Source: Planktothrix tepida PCC 9214 (lineage in GTDB: Bacteria; Cyanobacteriota; Cyanobacteriia; Cyanobacteriales; Microcoleaceae). Taken from it: a stretch of 64,000 nucleotides of DNA. The notes beneath the pieces are model-generated. The model saw nothing but the letters and a program-made list of their open reading frames with translations, did no database searches and was not told the origin of the DNA. Within the stretch, counting starts at the first letter, position 1; each line of letters begins with the position of its first letter. Below, piece by piece: positions 19,000 through 29,126 of this stretch. The stretch is taken from assembly GCF_900009145.1 (NCBI RefSeq), contig NZ_LN889813.1:789875-853874 (forward strand), read 5' to 3'. Made by a program: the position numbers and the translations under genes.

Positions 19000-19464
19000 C
19001 TCAAATCTGGCTCTGGGTGAATCAAAACACTATTATAGAAGCAATTGAGACTTTAGCATTTTAGCAGTGAACTGCATAAAATAGTAGGTGGATAAAATTA
19101 ATAACGTGTTAAGGCGAACTTCTGGTTCATCAAGTTGGATTCCTGTATCAATATTAAACTTAAATTGAGCGGGTTTTCTGAAGTTTACACTCGTTGATTA
19201 ACAGGTAAGCTACAGCATTCTTATCAGTCAAAGTTTATTTAATTTTAATTAATTAAGTATTCTCCCGGAGTTAAATTTCTACAATCTATTCAATTATTAC
19301 CTAAAATTCAGTGCATATACGGGGATAGCCACAAAATACAAGGGGAAAAACCCAATTTCGTTTTGACAATTATTAAAAAATGTTAAACACAAAAATATAA
19401 AAACTTTCTTAAGATTTCCGGGTATATTGAAAATACAAGCCAAGGAAACTGGAGCCATACATCT
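19000..19464. other. 465-bp divergent intergenic region
   Basis: It separates the divergent tamB-like and pentapeptide genes and so holds both promoters. It is AT rich. A TTGACA hexamer lies at 19363-19368, about 100 bp before the pentapeptide gene start, but no convincing -10 box is spaced from it. No RNA gene or repeat was recognised. Confidence 0.45.
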
Positions 19465-20376
19465 ATGCTAGTCAGCCAACTCTTGAGGCAGTACGAAGAA
19501 GGGGAAACCAATTTTACAGAGGTAGACCTCCAAGGTGCAGACCTATCGGGTACGATTTTGATTGGCGTTAACCTTTCCAGAGCGAACCTGACGGGAGCCA
19601 ACCTTAGTCGAGCCTTCCTGAGTCGGGTCAAATTGAATGGGGCCTGTTTGCATCGTGCTAATCTCAGTTATGCCAAAATGAACGAAGCAAAATTAGGGGA
19701 TGCTAACCTGAGTAAAGCCAATTTGAGTGGTGCTTTTTTAGTCAAAGCTAAACTTCCTAATGCTAATTTGAGCGGTGCTATTTTGACGGGAGCTAATTTA
19801 AGACGCGCCACACTCCCTAATGCTAATTTATGCTCGGCAAATTTACAATTAACCAATTTAAGAGAAGCAAATTTAACGGGAGTTAACTTAAAATGGGCGA
19901 ATTTAATCGCGGCAAAACTCAGTGGAGCCAACCTATTCGGAGCAGAATTAAACGGAGCTAATCTGCAAAAAGCTTATATGAATGGTCTTAAATTAAGTCG
20001 AGTTAATCTTGAGGGTGTAAATCTAAGTGAAGCTAGGCTTAATGGTGCAGATTTAGAAGATGCCACCTTAATTAATACTAACTTTAGTAAAGCTCAAATG
20101 CGAGGAATTCGGTTAACAAACGCAGATTTAACCGGGGCTAATTTAGAACGAGCGAGTCTGATGTGGGCTAATTTAAACTGGGCAAAATTACCTCAAGCTG
20201 ACTTAAGGAATGCCGATTTAAGAGATGCGTCTTTATTGGGAGCAACCCTTGAAGGAACTCAATTTCAAGGCGCAAAATTACCTCAATCTTTAAAACTTTA
20301 TCTGGATTTAGCGATTACTTGTTCTAATTTATATCAAGCTCATACTCAAAAGTGTGCGATTGAGTTAAGATCATGA
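19465..20376 (+). CDS. Pentapeptide-repeat protein
   Basis: A 303-aa protein made almost wholly of A(N/D)Lxx pentapeptides from about residue 25 to 270 (for example GADLSGTILIGVNLSRANLT), predicted to fold as a right-handed quadrilateral beta-helix. The first 20 residues (MLVSQLLRQYEEGETNF) are a helical cap common in cyanobacterial members. There is no signal peptide or membrane segment. Function is unknown; members range from structural proteins to DNA-gyrase protectors. ATG at 19465 follows GGAAACTGGAGCC. cutA starts 24 bp downstream, perhaps on the same transcript. Confidence 0.9.
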   Translation: MLVSQLLRQYEEGETNFTEVDLQGADLSGTILIGVNLSRANLTGANLSRAFLSRVKLNGACLHRANLSYAKMNEAKLGDANLSKANLSGAFLVKAKLPNANLSGAILTGANLRRATLPNANLCSANLQLTNLREANLTGVNLKWANLIAAKLSGANLFGAELNGANLQKAYMNGLKLSRVNLEGVNLSEARLNGADLEDATLINTNFSKAQMRGIRLTNADLTGANLERASLMWANLNWAKLPQADLRNADLRDASLLGATLEGTQFQGAKLPQSLKLYLDLAITCSNLYQAHTQKCAIELRS

Positions 20377-20400
20377 TTATAAAGAGTTAATCAGACATCA

Positions 20401-20724
20401 ATGGGAACAGATTATGCGGTAGTGCTTGTTACGGCAAGTTCTAGGTTAGAAGCGGAAAAAATTGCTCAAGCTTTAGTTGAAAAAAAACTGGCGGCTTGTG
20501 TTAGCTTAATGCCTATTCATTCGATTTATACCTGGAAATCAGAATTATGTCAGGAGGATGAATGGCAATTAATGATCAAAACCGATCTCAGACAGTTTGA
20601 GCAGTTAGAAACAAAAATCAAACAACTTCACTCTTACGAAGTCCCTGAAATTATTGCGTTACCGATTATTAAAGGTTCGGGGGATTATTTAAACTGGATT
20701 TCTGAACAAACTCAGAAACATTAA
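20401..20724 (+). CDS. cutA: Divalent-cation tolerance protein CutA
   Basis: A 107-aa protein matching CutA1 throughout: VVLVTASSRLEAEKIAQALV, then KLAACVSLMPIHSIYTWK, EDEWQLMIKT and YEVPEIIALPI. CutA forms very stable PII-like trimers in the cytoplasm. It was linked to copper tolerance in E. coli, but its function in cyanobacteria is unclear. ATG at 20401 is the only reasonable start. It lies just after the pentapeptide-protein gene. Confidence 0.95.
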   Translation: MGTDYAVVLVTASSRLEAEKIAQALVEKKLAACVSLMPIHSIYTWKSELCQEDEWQLMIKTDLRQFEQLETKIKQLHSYEVPEIIALPIIKGSGDYLNWISEQTQKH

Positions 20725-20791
20725 AATTAAATTTTCATTTTCTCTTAATAATTTTATCCTTCTTATTCAGGTATTTAAGATACAATTAGCC

Positions 20792-21988
20792 TTAAGGTTT
20801 TTCCTTTTTCGTCGCTAACATCATATTGGATTGGTTCACCCCAAACTTATAACCGACTCCAAAATTAAGCGGTTTTATAGAAGAATTAGTTTGATAAACT
20901 TTCCTTAAATCCGATTGATAACGAACACTAAATAAGGAAATGGGGGCGGTATAGGTTCCAAAAAAATCTAAATTCCATTGTTTTTCTGCAAAGGATTTAA
21001 GCGGTATCCCAGAATCATCTTGTAAAATGGCTTGACTTTGATCGAGAATTAATTCTCGAATTGCTGAAAAAGTGGGTCTGTGCATTAAATAGGATGCAGC
21101 TTTAAGATAGGTCACGGGTTGATTAATTTGTTTAACAAATTGGCTGTATTGGGGTGTTTTTTTCAAGCCGTCATCGGAAATATCTGCGGAAAAATAATAT
21201 AATGTTCGCGGTTGTTTTTCCCCTTTAGGAACAAAATCAATTTTTACCCCTGGAATCATTCCTTTTTCAAACTTTTGAATTTTAGCATCTTGATCTAATC
21301 CAATATATTGTAGATCTAAAATTCTATTATTGGTTCTTGCCATAAAGAATACAATTAACGGTAAAACGCCTTGATTCGATAAATCAGATTTCATTTCTTT
21401 GGTTTGAAAAAAGCTAAACTGAAGTAAAGAATAAAGAGAGTTTTTAACATCCGCTAACTTTTGATTACGTTGAGTTTCCGATAATTGATTAAAATCAGGA
21501 AGAGTTCCAACGGGTTCTAAAGCAGTAAGAACATATTTTTTAGATGTGGGAAAAAATAAATAAGCATATAAAAAATCAGGGCCACTAAAGGGATAAAAAA
21601 TCTCAGGATTGGATTGATTAATCGTCGCTAATTCTTGTTCTGACCATTGACTGACTTTCGCCAGTTGTTGTTTTTCGAGTTTTGACCAAGCCGAATCAAT
21701 AAAATTATGATAATTCATCCAAAAATTTGATTTTTCTAAGGAATAAAGTTTGCTTTTGGCATCTACTTTCATTCCAGCCATCAATTTAGCTGTATCGGTT
21801 AAATTATCAGCTTTTTTTGGGTCATAACTAGCTAAAGAGTCAACAGGTTTAGGGGGAATTGGTGGTGTTGTTTTCGTTTGACTGACTTCAGGTTGAGGTG
21901 TTTCAATATCTTGTTGAGGTTGAGTTTGAGAACAAGATTGCAATCCAGTAACCGTTAAAATAAGGGCTAATAAGGCTTTGATTTTCAT
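20792..21988 (-). CDS. Putative lipoprotein of unknown function
   Basis: I do not recognise the family. The 398-aa protein starts with a lipoprotein signal (ALLALILTVTGLQSCSQ) whose lipobox LQSC puts the lipidated Cys at residue 19, so it should be attached to the periplasmic face of a membrane. A Pro/Gln/Thr-rich linker follows (20-55), then a globular domain with aromatic motifs such as NFWMNYHNFIDSAW and FYPFSGPDFLYAYLFFP. It lies 3 bp downstream of the amino acid permease gene on the same strand, so the two are probably one operon. A link to permease function is only a guess. Confidence 0.75.
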   Translation of the reverse strand: MKIKALLALILTVTGLQSCSQTQPQQDIETPQPEVSQTKTTPPIPPKPVDSLASYDPKKADNLTDTAKLMAGMKVDAKSKLYSLEKSNFWMNYHNFIDSAWSKLEKQQLAKVSQWSEQELATINQSNPEIFYPFSGPDFLYAYLFFPTSKKYVLTALEPVGTLPDFNQLSETQRNQKLADVKNSLYSLLQFSFFQTKEMKSDLSNQGVLPLIVFFMARTNNRILDLQYIGLDQDAKIQKFEKGMIPGVKIDFVPKGEKQPRTLYYFSADISDDGLKKTPQYSQFVKQINQPVTYLKAASYLMHRPTFSAIRELILDQSQAILQDDSGIPLKSFAEKQWNLDFFGTYTAPISLFSVRYQSDLRKVYQTNSSIKPLNFGVGYKFGVNQSNMMLATKKEKP

Positions 21989-21991
21989 AGA

Positions 21992-23347
21992 CTATACTAA
22001 TTTTTTGTGAACACCGATAAAATAGAAGGGTAAACCTAAGGCTATTGTTCCTAATCCAGCTAAGGATTCTAAAGGTTTATCCTGAAAAATAAATATTAGC
22101 ATCCAAAGGCTAATTCCTAAAAAAATAATTGGGGTAATAGGATATCCCCAAGTTTGATAGGGACGGGGCGCACCAGGATAGCGAAATCGATAAACAAAAA
22201 CCCCTAAAACGGTGATCGCCGAACATAGGGTTAAGGTAAATCCTAAATAGGTTATTACGGCTTCAAAGCTGGCTGTAATGATTAAAATCATCACAATTGC
22301 AAGTTGGAAACAGATCGCATAATAGGGAATTCCATGTAGATTTTTTCGAGATAAAATTTTAAACAAAGGAATATCTTCTCCGATGACTTGGGTAACTCTT
22401 GGCCCTGCTAATACCATTGAACTGATAGAAGAAATTAACCCAAATCCAATTAATAATCCCATTAATTTTGCCCCGAAGTTGCCGAAAATTTGTTGGGCTG
22501 CAATATAACCAATTTCTAATTGTCCGGCTAATTGGTTGATGGGTGTGGTATAGAGAAAAATAAAATTTAGAAGTAGATATAAAATTGTCACAATTAAGGT
22601 GCCAATTAAAAGCGATCTTGGTAAGTTTTTTTCAGGTTCTTGGAGTTCACTCGCTAAATAAACGGCTGCGTTCCAACCGGAATAGGAATAGGTCACATAG
22701 ACTAAAGAAATGGCAAAAGAGGAACTAAAAATCACTTTAAAATCATTAATATTAGGTAAAAATTGAATCGGTTGTGGGTCGGCTAGGATGAATCCCGATA
22801 GAATAAAAACTAGGATGAGAATCACTTTTAAAACCGTAAAGCCTTGTTGAAATAAACTGCCAATTTTTAAGGTTTGGCTATGAATCAAAGAAACTAAGAT
22901 AACGGCTATTAAAGCGATCACTATTGGATACTTTAAACTAGGAAATACGCTGGATATATACTTACCAAATGCCATCGCTGCGGCGGCAATGGGAGCGGCA
23001 AAACCAACGGTGACAGAAACCCATCCAGAGAGAAACCCCAACAGAGGATGATAAATTTTAGATAGATAATGATATTCTCCCCCAGAACGGGGCATTGCTG
23101 CTCCTAATTCCCCATAACAAAGGGCACCAGAAAGGGCAAAAATACCGCCAATTAACCACAAAAACAAAATGGCAAAACCAGATTTAATATCGATGACTTG
23201 GAACCCCAAACTGGTAAATACACCCGTTCCAATCATATTCGCAACGACAATACAAATAGCCGTTAATAATGAGATTTGATTCGGGGATGAATTGGGTTTT
23301 TCTGGGAAATTAGAGGTGGAATTAGGAGGATCGTTAAATTGATTCAT
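21992..23347 (-). CDS. APC-superfamily amino acid permease
   Basis: A 451-aa polytopic membrane protein with about 12 hydrophobic helices. It starts with a cytoplasmic Asn/Pro/Ser-rich tail and then the APC signature of helix 1, VANMIGTGVFTSLGFQ, where the GTG break binds the substrate amine and carboxylate. Further APC landmarks are GALCYGELGAAMPRSGGEY in helix 2 and YSYSGWNAAVYLASEL. It most resembles the LAT/basic and neutral amino acid exchanger-like group. Substrate and direction are not predictable. The lipoprotein gene follows after 3 bp. Confidence 0.9.
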   Translation of the reverse strand: MNQFNDPPNSTSNFPEKPNSSPNQISLLTAICIVVANMIGTGVFTSLGFQVIDIKSGFAILFLWLIGGIFALSGALCYGELGAAMPRSGGEYHYLSKIYHPLLGFLSGWVSVTVGFAAPIAAAAMAFGKYISSVFPSLKYPIVIALIAVILVSLIHSQTLKIGSLFQQGFTVLKVILILVFILSGFILADPQPIQFLPNINDFKVIFSSSFAISLVYVTYSYSGWNAAVYLASELQEPEKNLPRSLLIGTLIVTILYLLLNFIFLYTTPINQLAGQLEIGYIAAQQIFGNFGAKLMGLLIGFGLISSISSMVLAGPRVTQVIGEDIPLFKILSRKNLHGIPYYAICFQLAIVMILIITASFEAVITYLGFTLTLCSAITVLGVFVYRFRYPGAPRPYQTWGYPITPIIFLGISLWMLIFIFQDKPLESLAGLGTIALGLPFYFIGVHKKLV

Positions 23348-23509
23348 GAATATTTTTTTATGAATTAAAGGGAACTATAACAGATTTTGAGCTAATTTTC
23401 TATGATTTGCTGTTATAATAATTCATCGCTACTCAATTGAGAAGATTTAGAAAAGCATGGGGTTAATAAATTGGCTTGAATTGAACCGCAATAAAGATTA
23501 CTGATTTTC

Positions 23510-23977
23510 TCATCGTCGATTTAAGTTTAAAATTGTGCTGACTTCTTGCAAGAGTTGATTTTGTTCTTGATGAATATTCTCTAAGTGTTGTAGTAAAATA
23601 ATCAGCCGTTCTTGCTGTTCTAAACTCAGTGATTCTATCCGTTGTTGAGGGTGGGTTGATAAAAACTGTGATAAGCGACTTTGACGAAGTTCGGAATTCA
23701 AGGGTCTGCCAGGGTTTAAAATCCATTGAGAAATCCAAATTAAGCTATATTGAAATAGTTGAAAAGGACTGGTTAAAATGAATAGCCATCCTTGTTTAAA
23801 TAAACTACTAATCGCTTGTAAAAATCCCGAAAATAAGCTAATTAAAAATACAAAGAGAATGAAACCCATCCCAGGATGGCTAATTAACCAAGAGATAAAA
23901 GGATGAGCATTAATCCAATCTTGGATTAGAGAGTGAACCGCGTTTTTAAGGGCATCATTGATTGATAAATTAGGCAT
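23510..23977 (-). CDS. Hypothetical membrane protein with C-terminal coiled coil
   Basis: I do not recognise the family. The 155-aa product has a membrane stretch at about residues 33-60 (HPGMGFILFVFLISLFSGFL) and a second hydrophobic region around 65-90 (QGWLFILTSPFQLFQYSLIW). A polar helical tail rich in Gln, Glu and Leu follows (LSLEQQERLIILLQHLENIH), probably a coiled coil. It is transcribed away from the permease promoter side and stands alone. Confidence 0.65.
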   Translation of the reverse strand: MPNLSINDALKNAVHSLIQDWINAHPFISWLISHPGMGFILFVFLISLFSGFLQAISSLFKQGWLFILTSPFQLFQYSLIWISQWILNPGRPLNSELRQSRLSQFLSTHPQQRIESLSLEQQERLIILLQHLENIHQEQNQLLQEVSTILNLNRR

Positions 23978-24076
23978 ATAAAACTGATGTTTGAGGCATT
24001 TTTTATATTTTATTCCCCATCAAAGATTAAGTTATCTATCTCTCAGTTGATTTTTAATGGTTTTAATCCCATGCTT

Positions 24077-24104
24077 GTAGAGACGTTTCATGAAACATCC
24101 CTAC
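24077..24104. repeat. 28-bp imperfect palindrome of the GTAGAGACG family
   Basis: The left half GTAGAGACGTTTCATG faces AAACATCCCTAC. It has the same length and CATG centre as the perfect copy at 11968-11995 and sits 19 bp after the murD stop codon, where it could serve as a terminator hairpin. Confidence 0.7.
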
Positions 24105-24122
24105 ATTAACATTGAATTAATA

Positions 24123-25487
24123 TTAACCCTTTAATTCTAAACACAACTGACGGAAATGTTCTCCTCGATGTTCAAAACTTTGATATTGATCAAAACTAGC
24201 ACAAGCTGGAGATAATAACACAACTTTTGCTCCTAATTTAGGGGCAATTTCAGAGGCTTTTTGAATAGCTTTTTCCAGGGTTTCAACAATTTCAAAATTA
24301 AAGTAATTTTCTGCTTTTAACCGTTGAGAAAATGCCTCGGCTGCATCTCCAATTAATAACACTGAGGCTACTTTTTCTTTAATTCTATAAATCCAAGCCG
24401 TATCATCTCCTTTTTTAGCCTCTCCCCCAGCAATTAAAATCACCGGAGAATCAACCGCCGCTAATCCCACTTCTGCTGCATCATAATTGGTGGCTTTACT
24501 ATCATTAATCCAATCAATTCCTTGCCAAGTCATAATCTGTTCTAAACGATGGGCAACCCCAGGAAAATTAGAAATAGCATGACAAATAGCTTCTGTTTCA
24601 ATTCCGGCTAATCTAGCTGTAGCAACAGCCATTAATAGATTTTGTTGGTTATGACTTCCCACCATTTTTAAAGCATCGGCTTGAACAATGGGTTCTCCAT
24701 TTTGCATCACCCAATTATTCTCAATATAAAATCCGAGTTCAGAATTAGCCACTAATTTTTCTTGTCCTAAAACACTTGTCCAACAGGCAGAAAGCCAACG
24801 TTGATGAGCCGTTTCTCTTAAATAAGGATCATCCCCATTAATTACTTGTTGTTGGGATTGATATAATAATTTAGCTTTAATATCATAATAGCGTTCTAAG
24901 GTGTAATGACGATTCAAATGATCCGGTGTAAACGTTGTCCAAACCGCAATTCTAGGATTTAAAGTGGATGAAGATTCGATTTGATAACTACTCACTTCCG
25001 CAATAATCCAATCTAACGGTTGAGCGCTTCCTTCGTATTCTTGTAAGGCTAATTCACAGGCTGCATACCCAATATTTCCACAGGCTGGAGCGTTTAAACC
25101 TGCGACTTGAAATATCGCAGCAGTCAGGGCTGTTGTTGTGGTTTTTCCATTCGTTCCTGTAATACAAACCCAAGGCACATCTCGCAGATTTCGCCAAGCT
25201 AATTCCATTTCTCCAATGGTTTCTATGCCTAAATTTCGGGCGGTTTTTAACCCCGGAATATCCCAAGGAACCCCAGGACTAACCACCACTAAATCTAAGG
25301 ACTCATCCGGTTGAAAATTCTCTCCTAAATTAACTACAATTCCTTCGCTTTCTAATTGTTGTTTTTGGGGTTCTAATTGAGAGGAATTGTTGCGATCGCT
25401 TAAACTAACATCCCACCCTTGCAATTTTAACAACCGTGCTGCGGCATTTCCAGATTTTCCTAAACCAATAACATGAGCTTTGAGCAT
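24123..25487 (-). CDS. murD: UDP-N-acetylmuramoylalanine--D-glutamate ligase
   Basis: MurD adds D-glutamate to UDP-MurNAc-L-Ala in the cytoplasm, the second peptide step of peptidoglycan synthesis. The product opens [19 protein letters not shown] (Rossmann-like UDP-binding domain), has the ATP loop GTNGKTTTT at residues 111-119 and the C-terminal ligase segment [15 protein letters not shown]. From ATG 25487 it is 454 aa, the family norm. An in-frame GTG at 25556, 15 bp after the glyS stop and preceded by AGGGGTAGG, would add 23 residues with no homology in the family. It has the better ribosome-binding site, so the start is uncertain. The gene is coupled to glyS in one operon. Confidence 0.95.
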   Translation of the reverse strand: MLKAHVIGLGKSGNAAARLLKLQGWDVSLSDRNNSSQLEPQKQQLESEGIVVNLGENFQPDESLDLVVVSPGVPWDIPGLKTARNLGIETIGEMELAWRNLRDVPWVCITGTNGKTTTTALTAAIFQVAGLNAPACGNIGYAACELALQEYEGSAQPLDWIIAEVSSYQIESSSTLNPRIAVWTTFTPDHLNRHYTLERYYDIKAKLLYQSQQQVINGDDPYLRETAHQRWLSACWTSVLGQEKLVANSELGFYIENNWVMQNGEPIVQADALKMVGSHNQQNLLMAVATARLAGIETEAICHAISNFPGVAHRLEQIMTWQGIDWINDSKATNYDAAEVGLAAVDSPVILIAGGEAKKGDDTAWIYRIKEKVASVLLIGDAAEAFSQRLKAENYFNFEIVETLEKAIQKASEIAPKLGAKVVLLSPACASFDQYQSFEHRGEHFRQLCLELKG

Positions 25488-25571
25488 AGACAATGTAATG
25501 ATACCCTGTATAAATTCGTTGATTGTACTTGATAAAGAGGGCAGGTTTAGATTCACAACCTACCCCTATTT

Positions 25572-27725
25572 TTAACTTTTGACAATTGCTCCAAAATCAG
25601 CTAAAACACGGGCATGATTTCTTAATAATCCCAATAAATTCAAACGATTACGTTGAATATTTGGATCATCATCCATCACTAAAACACTTTCTGAGCCATC
25701 AAAAAAGCTACTAACCTTCGGGGTAATTTCTGCTAATGCTTCGACCAATTGACGATAATTTCGCGTTGTTTGAGACGCTTGGGTTTTGGGAACTAACTGC
25801 ACTAATGCTTGATAAAATTCCTGTTCAGAAGATTTTTGGAAAAGATCAGGTTTAACCTTTTTGTCCGGTTGCAATTCTAGGGTGCCTAAATCTCCGTGTT
25901 TGGCTAACCGAGTGGAACGATTAACGGTTTCATAAATTTGATCTAATGTGCCATCATTACGGATAGTTTGTAGGAATAACGCTCGATCTCGGACATCCAA
26001 TAAATCCTGTAACGCCCGTTCTTTATATTCGAGATCATTGTCTCCTAAAACCGCATTGACTAAATCATAATCAATGGCTTTTTCATCCTGTAATAAGGTT
26101 CTAATCCGTTGCAGGAAAAAATCATCTAATTGATGAGTTAATCCTAGCATGGCATTAGGAAATGTATTGACAAAATCGGCTGAAATTTGTTTCAAAAGTT
26201 GATATAAATTCAACGATAAATCTGCCGACCAAATAATATTAATTACCGCATTTGCCGCACGACGTAAGGCAAAAGGATCAGAGGAACCTGTGGGTAACAT
26301 TCCCAAACCAAAAATACTAACTAAGGTATCAAGTTTGTCCGCTAAACCCACCACTCGACCGACTAAAGTTTGGGGTAAATTATCAGTCGCACTGCGAGGT
26401 AAATAATGTTCAAAAATCGCCGTTGCTACCGCTTCCGGTTCTCCCCCTTCACGCGCATATTTTTCTCCCATTACCCCTTGCAATTCGGGGAACTCATACA
26501 CCATTTGGGTGACTAAATCCGCTTTACATAATAATGCTGCCCGTTGAATTAAATTGCGATCTGATTCATTCACATTCAGTTGATCTGCAATCCAGTTAGC
26601 AATTTTACCAATGCGATTAACTTTATCTCGAACTGAACCTAAATTCTCTTGAAATGTCACTGCTTCTAAGGCAGGTAAATAGCTTTCTAAGGGCGTTTTT
26701 AAATCCGACTTATAGAAAAATTGACCATCCGCTAACCTCGCCCGAATGACCCGTTCATTTCCGGCTGCAATTAAATCTGATTTAGCGGGATCACCATTAG
26801 AAATCGTGATAAAATAGGGTTTTAACAGCAATGAATTTTGAGTTTCTGTTGTTAATACCGGAAAATACCGTTGATGGGTTACCATGACCGTTTTAATGAC
26901 TTCAGCAGGTAAATTCAAAAATTCCTGATCAAATGTTCCGACAACAGCCGTCGGCCATTCCACTAAATTAACAACTTCTGCTAATAAATCTTCGGTAATT
27001 TCTGCCTGTCCTCCCACACTATTCGCTGCTATTTTAACTTCTTTTTGAATCGTCTGAATCCGTTCTTGGGGGTCAACTTCAATAAACCCTTTCCTAATAG
27101 ATTCAGCATAGGTTTTAGCCTCAGAAATGGTAATCGGTTCTGGATGTAAAACTCGATGTCCTTGGGAAATGCGATCGCTTTTAATTTCTTCGGAACCACT
27201 AACTAATGTAACGGGTAAAATCTGGTCATCCAATAACGTAATTAACCAGCGAATCGGACGGGGAAATTTTAAATCTCCATCCCCCCAACGCATAAATCGT
27301 TTTCCTTCTAATTTGCTAATCCATTCTAGGGTTAATTTTGCTAAAATATCTGCTGTTAATCGACCCGGAATTTTTTTTAAAACAAAGACAAAATCCCCTT
27401 TAGAAGTGGGACGAATCTCTAGATCTTCTAAAGTCACACCCTGTTTTTTAATGAATCCTTCCGCCGCCGGAGTCGGTTTGCCGTCTTTGAAAGCGGTCGA
27501 TGCTGGGGGGCCTTTAATTTCTTCTTCCCGGTCAGGTTGGTGGCTAGGAAGTCCTTCAATTAATACAGCTAACCGTCGTGGTGTTCCCCAGACATGAACG
27601 GACTCAAAGGTTAAAAACTGTTCTTTGAGACTGACGGAAATTTTTTGTTGCCATTGTTGAATGGCGGTTTCCACAAAGGTTGCTGGTAATTCTTCTGTAC
27701 CCACTTCGAGTAAAAAACTAACCAT
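25572..27725 (-). CDS. glyS: Glycyl-tRNA synthetase beta subunit
   Basis: The 717-aa product is the beta subunit of the bacterial alpha2beta2 glycyl-tRNA synthetase, which recognises tRNA-Gly while the alpha subunit (glyQ, not in this window) carries out aminoacylation. It begins with the typical [19 protein letters not shown] and contains [15 protein letters not shown], the HD-like region with [17 protein letters not shown] sequence ([14 protein letters not shown]) and a C-terminal anticodon-binding domain with [16 protein letters not shown]. Full length. murD follows within about 85 bp on the same strand, so cell wall and translation genes are co-transcribed here. Confidence 0.96.
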   Translation of the reverse strand: MVSFLLEVGTEELPATFVETAIQQWQQKISVSLKEQFLTFESVHVWGTPRRLAVLIEGLPSHQPDREEEIKGPPASTAFKDGKPTPAAEGFIKKQGVTLEDLEIRPTSKGDFVFVLKKIPGRLTADILAKLTLEWISKLEGKRFMRWGDGDLKFPRPIRWLITLLDDQILPVTLVSGSEEIKSDRISQGHRVLHPEPITISEAKTYAESIRKGFIEVDPQERIQTIQKEVKIAANSVGGQAEITEDLLAEVVNLVEWPTAVVGTFDQEFLNLPAEVIKTVMVTHQRYFPVLTTETQNSLLLKPYFITISNGDPAKSDLIAAGNERVIRARLADGQFFYKSDLKTPLESYLPALEAVTFQENLGSVRDKVNRIGKIANWIADQLNVNESDRNLIQRAALLCKADLVTQMVYEFPELQGVMGEKYAREGGEPEAVATAIFEHYLPRSATDNLPQTLVGRVVGLADKLDTLVSIFGLGMLPTGSSDPFALRRAANAVINIIWSADLSLNLYQLLKQISADFVNTFPNAMLGLTHQLDDFFLQRIRTLLQDEKAIDYDLVNAVLGDNDLEYKERALQDLLDVRDRALFLQTIRNDGTLDQIYETVNRSTRLAKHGDLGTLELQPDKKVKPDLFQKSSEQEFYQALVQLVPKTQASQTTRNYRQLVEALAEITPKVSSFFDGSESVLVMDDDPNIQRNRLNLLGLLRNHARVLADFGAIVKS

Positions 27726-27839
27726 AGGAAATTTTATAAGGGATGTTGCTAAGAAAATTAAGGTTACAAATAATTACCATAGCAGGTTAGGGGGTCATTA
27801 CTCAAGGGTTAACCATTTTTTGAGAATTTTTCAATCCCC

Positions 27840-27867
27840 GTAGAGACGTGTCATGGCGCGTCTCGAC
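27840..27867. repeat. 28-bp imperfect palindrome of the GTAGAGACG family
   Basis: GTAGAGACGTGTC faces GGCGCGTCTCGAC around CATG. It lies 20 bp beyond the stop codon of the Uma2 gene and upstream of glyS. Confidence 0.7.
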
Positions 27868-27886
27868 AAGACTTTTGAAAATGCTT

Positions 27887-28546
27887 TTATTCCATAGGTT
27901 CGACGCCTAAAGATCGTAATTGTTCGGCTAAACATTCAGCCCGATTTTGAGCTTTTAATGCAGCTTCTTCAGGAGTCGGAATAACATCACCTTCTGGGGT
28001 AAAATATCGAAGTTTTTCTTGATAAATTCCCAGACATAATCCTAACACTTCACTTTCCAATAATCCGGTAGCATTCGGAATAATTTCTTCATATTCCTGT
28101 CCGACTAATTTAAACCCTGCTAATTCTAAATCATCGGGAGAAAACCAAAAATATTCCTGGGTTCTAAAGCGATCTTGATATAAATTTTTTTTAGTAGTTT
28201 TATCGGTTTCTGCCGTTGAGTCGGAAAGCAGTTCAATAATTAAATCGGGATATTTCCCTTCTTCTTCCCAAACCACCCAAGATTTCCTCGGACGTTTATC
28301 AGTATTTCTCACCAAGAAAAAATCCGGCCCTCGAAAGTCTCGATTTCTTAGTTGTTGACGACTAAAATAAATCGTTAAATTTGCCCCGATAAAATAATTT
28401 GTTGTGTCTCTCCACAACCAATCTAAGCAAGATACTAATAATGCCAACTGGAGATAATGTAAGGTACTTTCCATTTCTATATATTCACTTTCAACCTGAG
28501 TTCCATCGGGCATTAAAGCCTCTAGTTGTTCTGCGGTAATTGACAT
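27887..28546 (-). CDS. Uma2-family putative endonuclease
   Basis: A 219-aa Uma2 protein (PD-(D/E)XK-like fold), a family highly expanded in cyanobacteria. It starts MSITAEQLEALMPDGTQVES. The catalytic-core-like segments are PDFFLVRN, then YPDLIIELLSDSTAETDKTTK (residues 105-125 in part) with the usual PDL-x-IE-LLS motif, and YLDRF-like QDRFRTQEYFWFSPDDLELAGF. A charged C-terminal helix follows. Biological role and target are unknown. Some have been proposed to be mobile or defence nucleases, but most are simply paralogous. It lies upstream of nothing obvious and next to a MITE-like element. Confidence 0.88.
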   Translation of the reverse strand: MSITAEQLEALMPDGTQVESEYIEMESTLHYLQLALLVSCLDWLWRDTTNYFIGANLTIYFSRQQLRNRDFRGPDFFLVRNTDKRPRKSWVVWEEEGKYPDLIIELLSDSTAETDKTTKKNLYQDRFRTQEYFWFSPDDLELAGFKLVGQEYEEIIPNATGLLESEVLGLCLGIYQEKLRYFTPEGDVIPTPEEAALKAQNRAECLAEQLRSLGVEPME

Positions 28547-28584
28547 TCTTACTTCTCCTCATTTGAGGTTGGCTTAATTTATTA

Positions 28585-28801
28585 TATAGCAAGTATAAAG
28601 GAATTGTATAAAAGCAGGATTACGATTGTGAGGTTAAATAACTAATAACATCTAGCATTAACCGTTGTGATCGCCTCCTATCTTTTCCTTAAGTTGACAC
28701 CAATGGGACGTGCCTCGCCCCTACACAGGGATTTGCGTTCATTTCTTAGGATTAATAATCAGCCATGATTATGAGGGTACAATCCATTTAGACTTGCTAT
28801 A
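28585..28801. mobile_element. 217-bp MITE-like element with 15-bp terminal inverted repeats
   Basis: The left end TATAGCAAGTATAAA and the right end TTTAGACTTGCTATA are inverted repeats matching at 14 of 15 positions. Both ends carry TA dinucleotides, the target duplication made by IS630/Tc1-mariner transposases. The interior (217 bp with ends) has no ORF and includes the dispersed block TGCCTCGCCCCTAC. A relative is at about 12009-12180. A non-autonomous element mobilised by an IS630-type enzyme encoded elsewhere is inferred. Confidence 0.6.
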
Positions 28802-28823
28802 GTTTAAAATTTTTATATTCATT

Positions 28824-29126
28824 TTAATTTAAGTTAATCTGTTTTAATTCTAAATCTTTTTCAAAAATTTCATCAATGGGTAACATTTGACCATGAGTGG
28901 TCATAAATTTATGATCTTTTGTTGCTCGAATAACTGAACCATCTTCTAGGCAATATTCAAAAACTTCTTGTTCTCCTCGATGGTGCCATTGGGCGATAGG
29001 TTGAGTATAGATATAACCCTGATTATTAACAGTATAAACGGTGCATTCTATTTTTTCCTCAACAATTTTACCGATGGGCATTAACCCATATTCAACAGTT
29101 AAAATTTCTGTATCATAACTCAAACA
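28824..29126 (-). other. DnaE split-intein N fragment (coding segment)
   Basis: Within dnaE-N, nucleotides 29126 down to 28827 encode 100 intein residues plus the stop. Cys1 is the splicing nucleophile (codon 29124-29126), the block B T-x-x-H appears as TKDH, and the fragment is very similar to the Nostoc-type DnaE-N as I remember it ([31 protein letters not shown]). It needs the roughly 36-residue C fragment from another locus. Confidence 0.93.

Noticed and set aside
23463..23738. Frame overlapping the hypothetical membrane protein gene at 23510
   Set aside because: Composition is unlike a protein and it lies within a better frame with membrane helices and a coiled coil.
27127..27597. 156-codon plus-strand frame opposite glyS
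   Set aside because: Antisense to a conserved synthetase gene; no family match and no ribosome-binding site.
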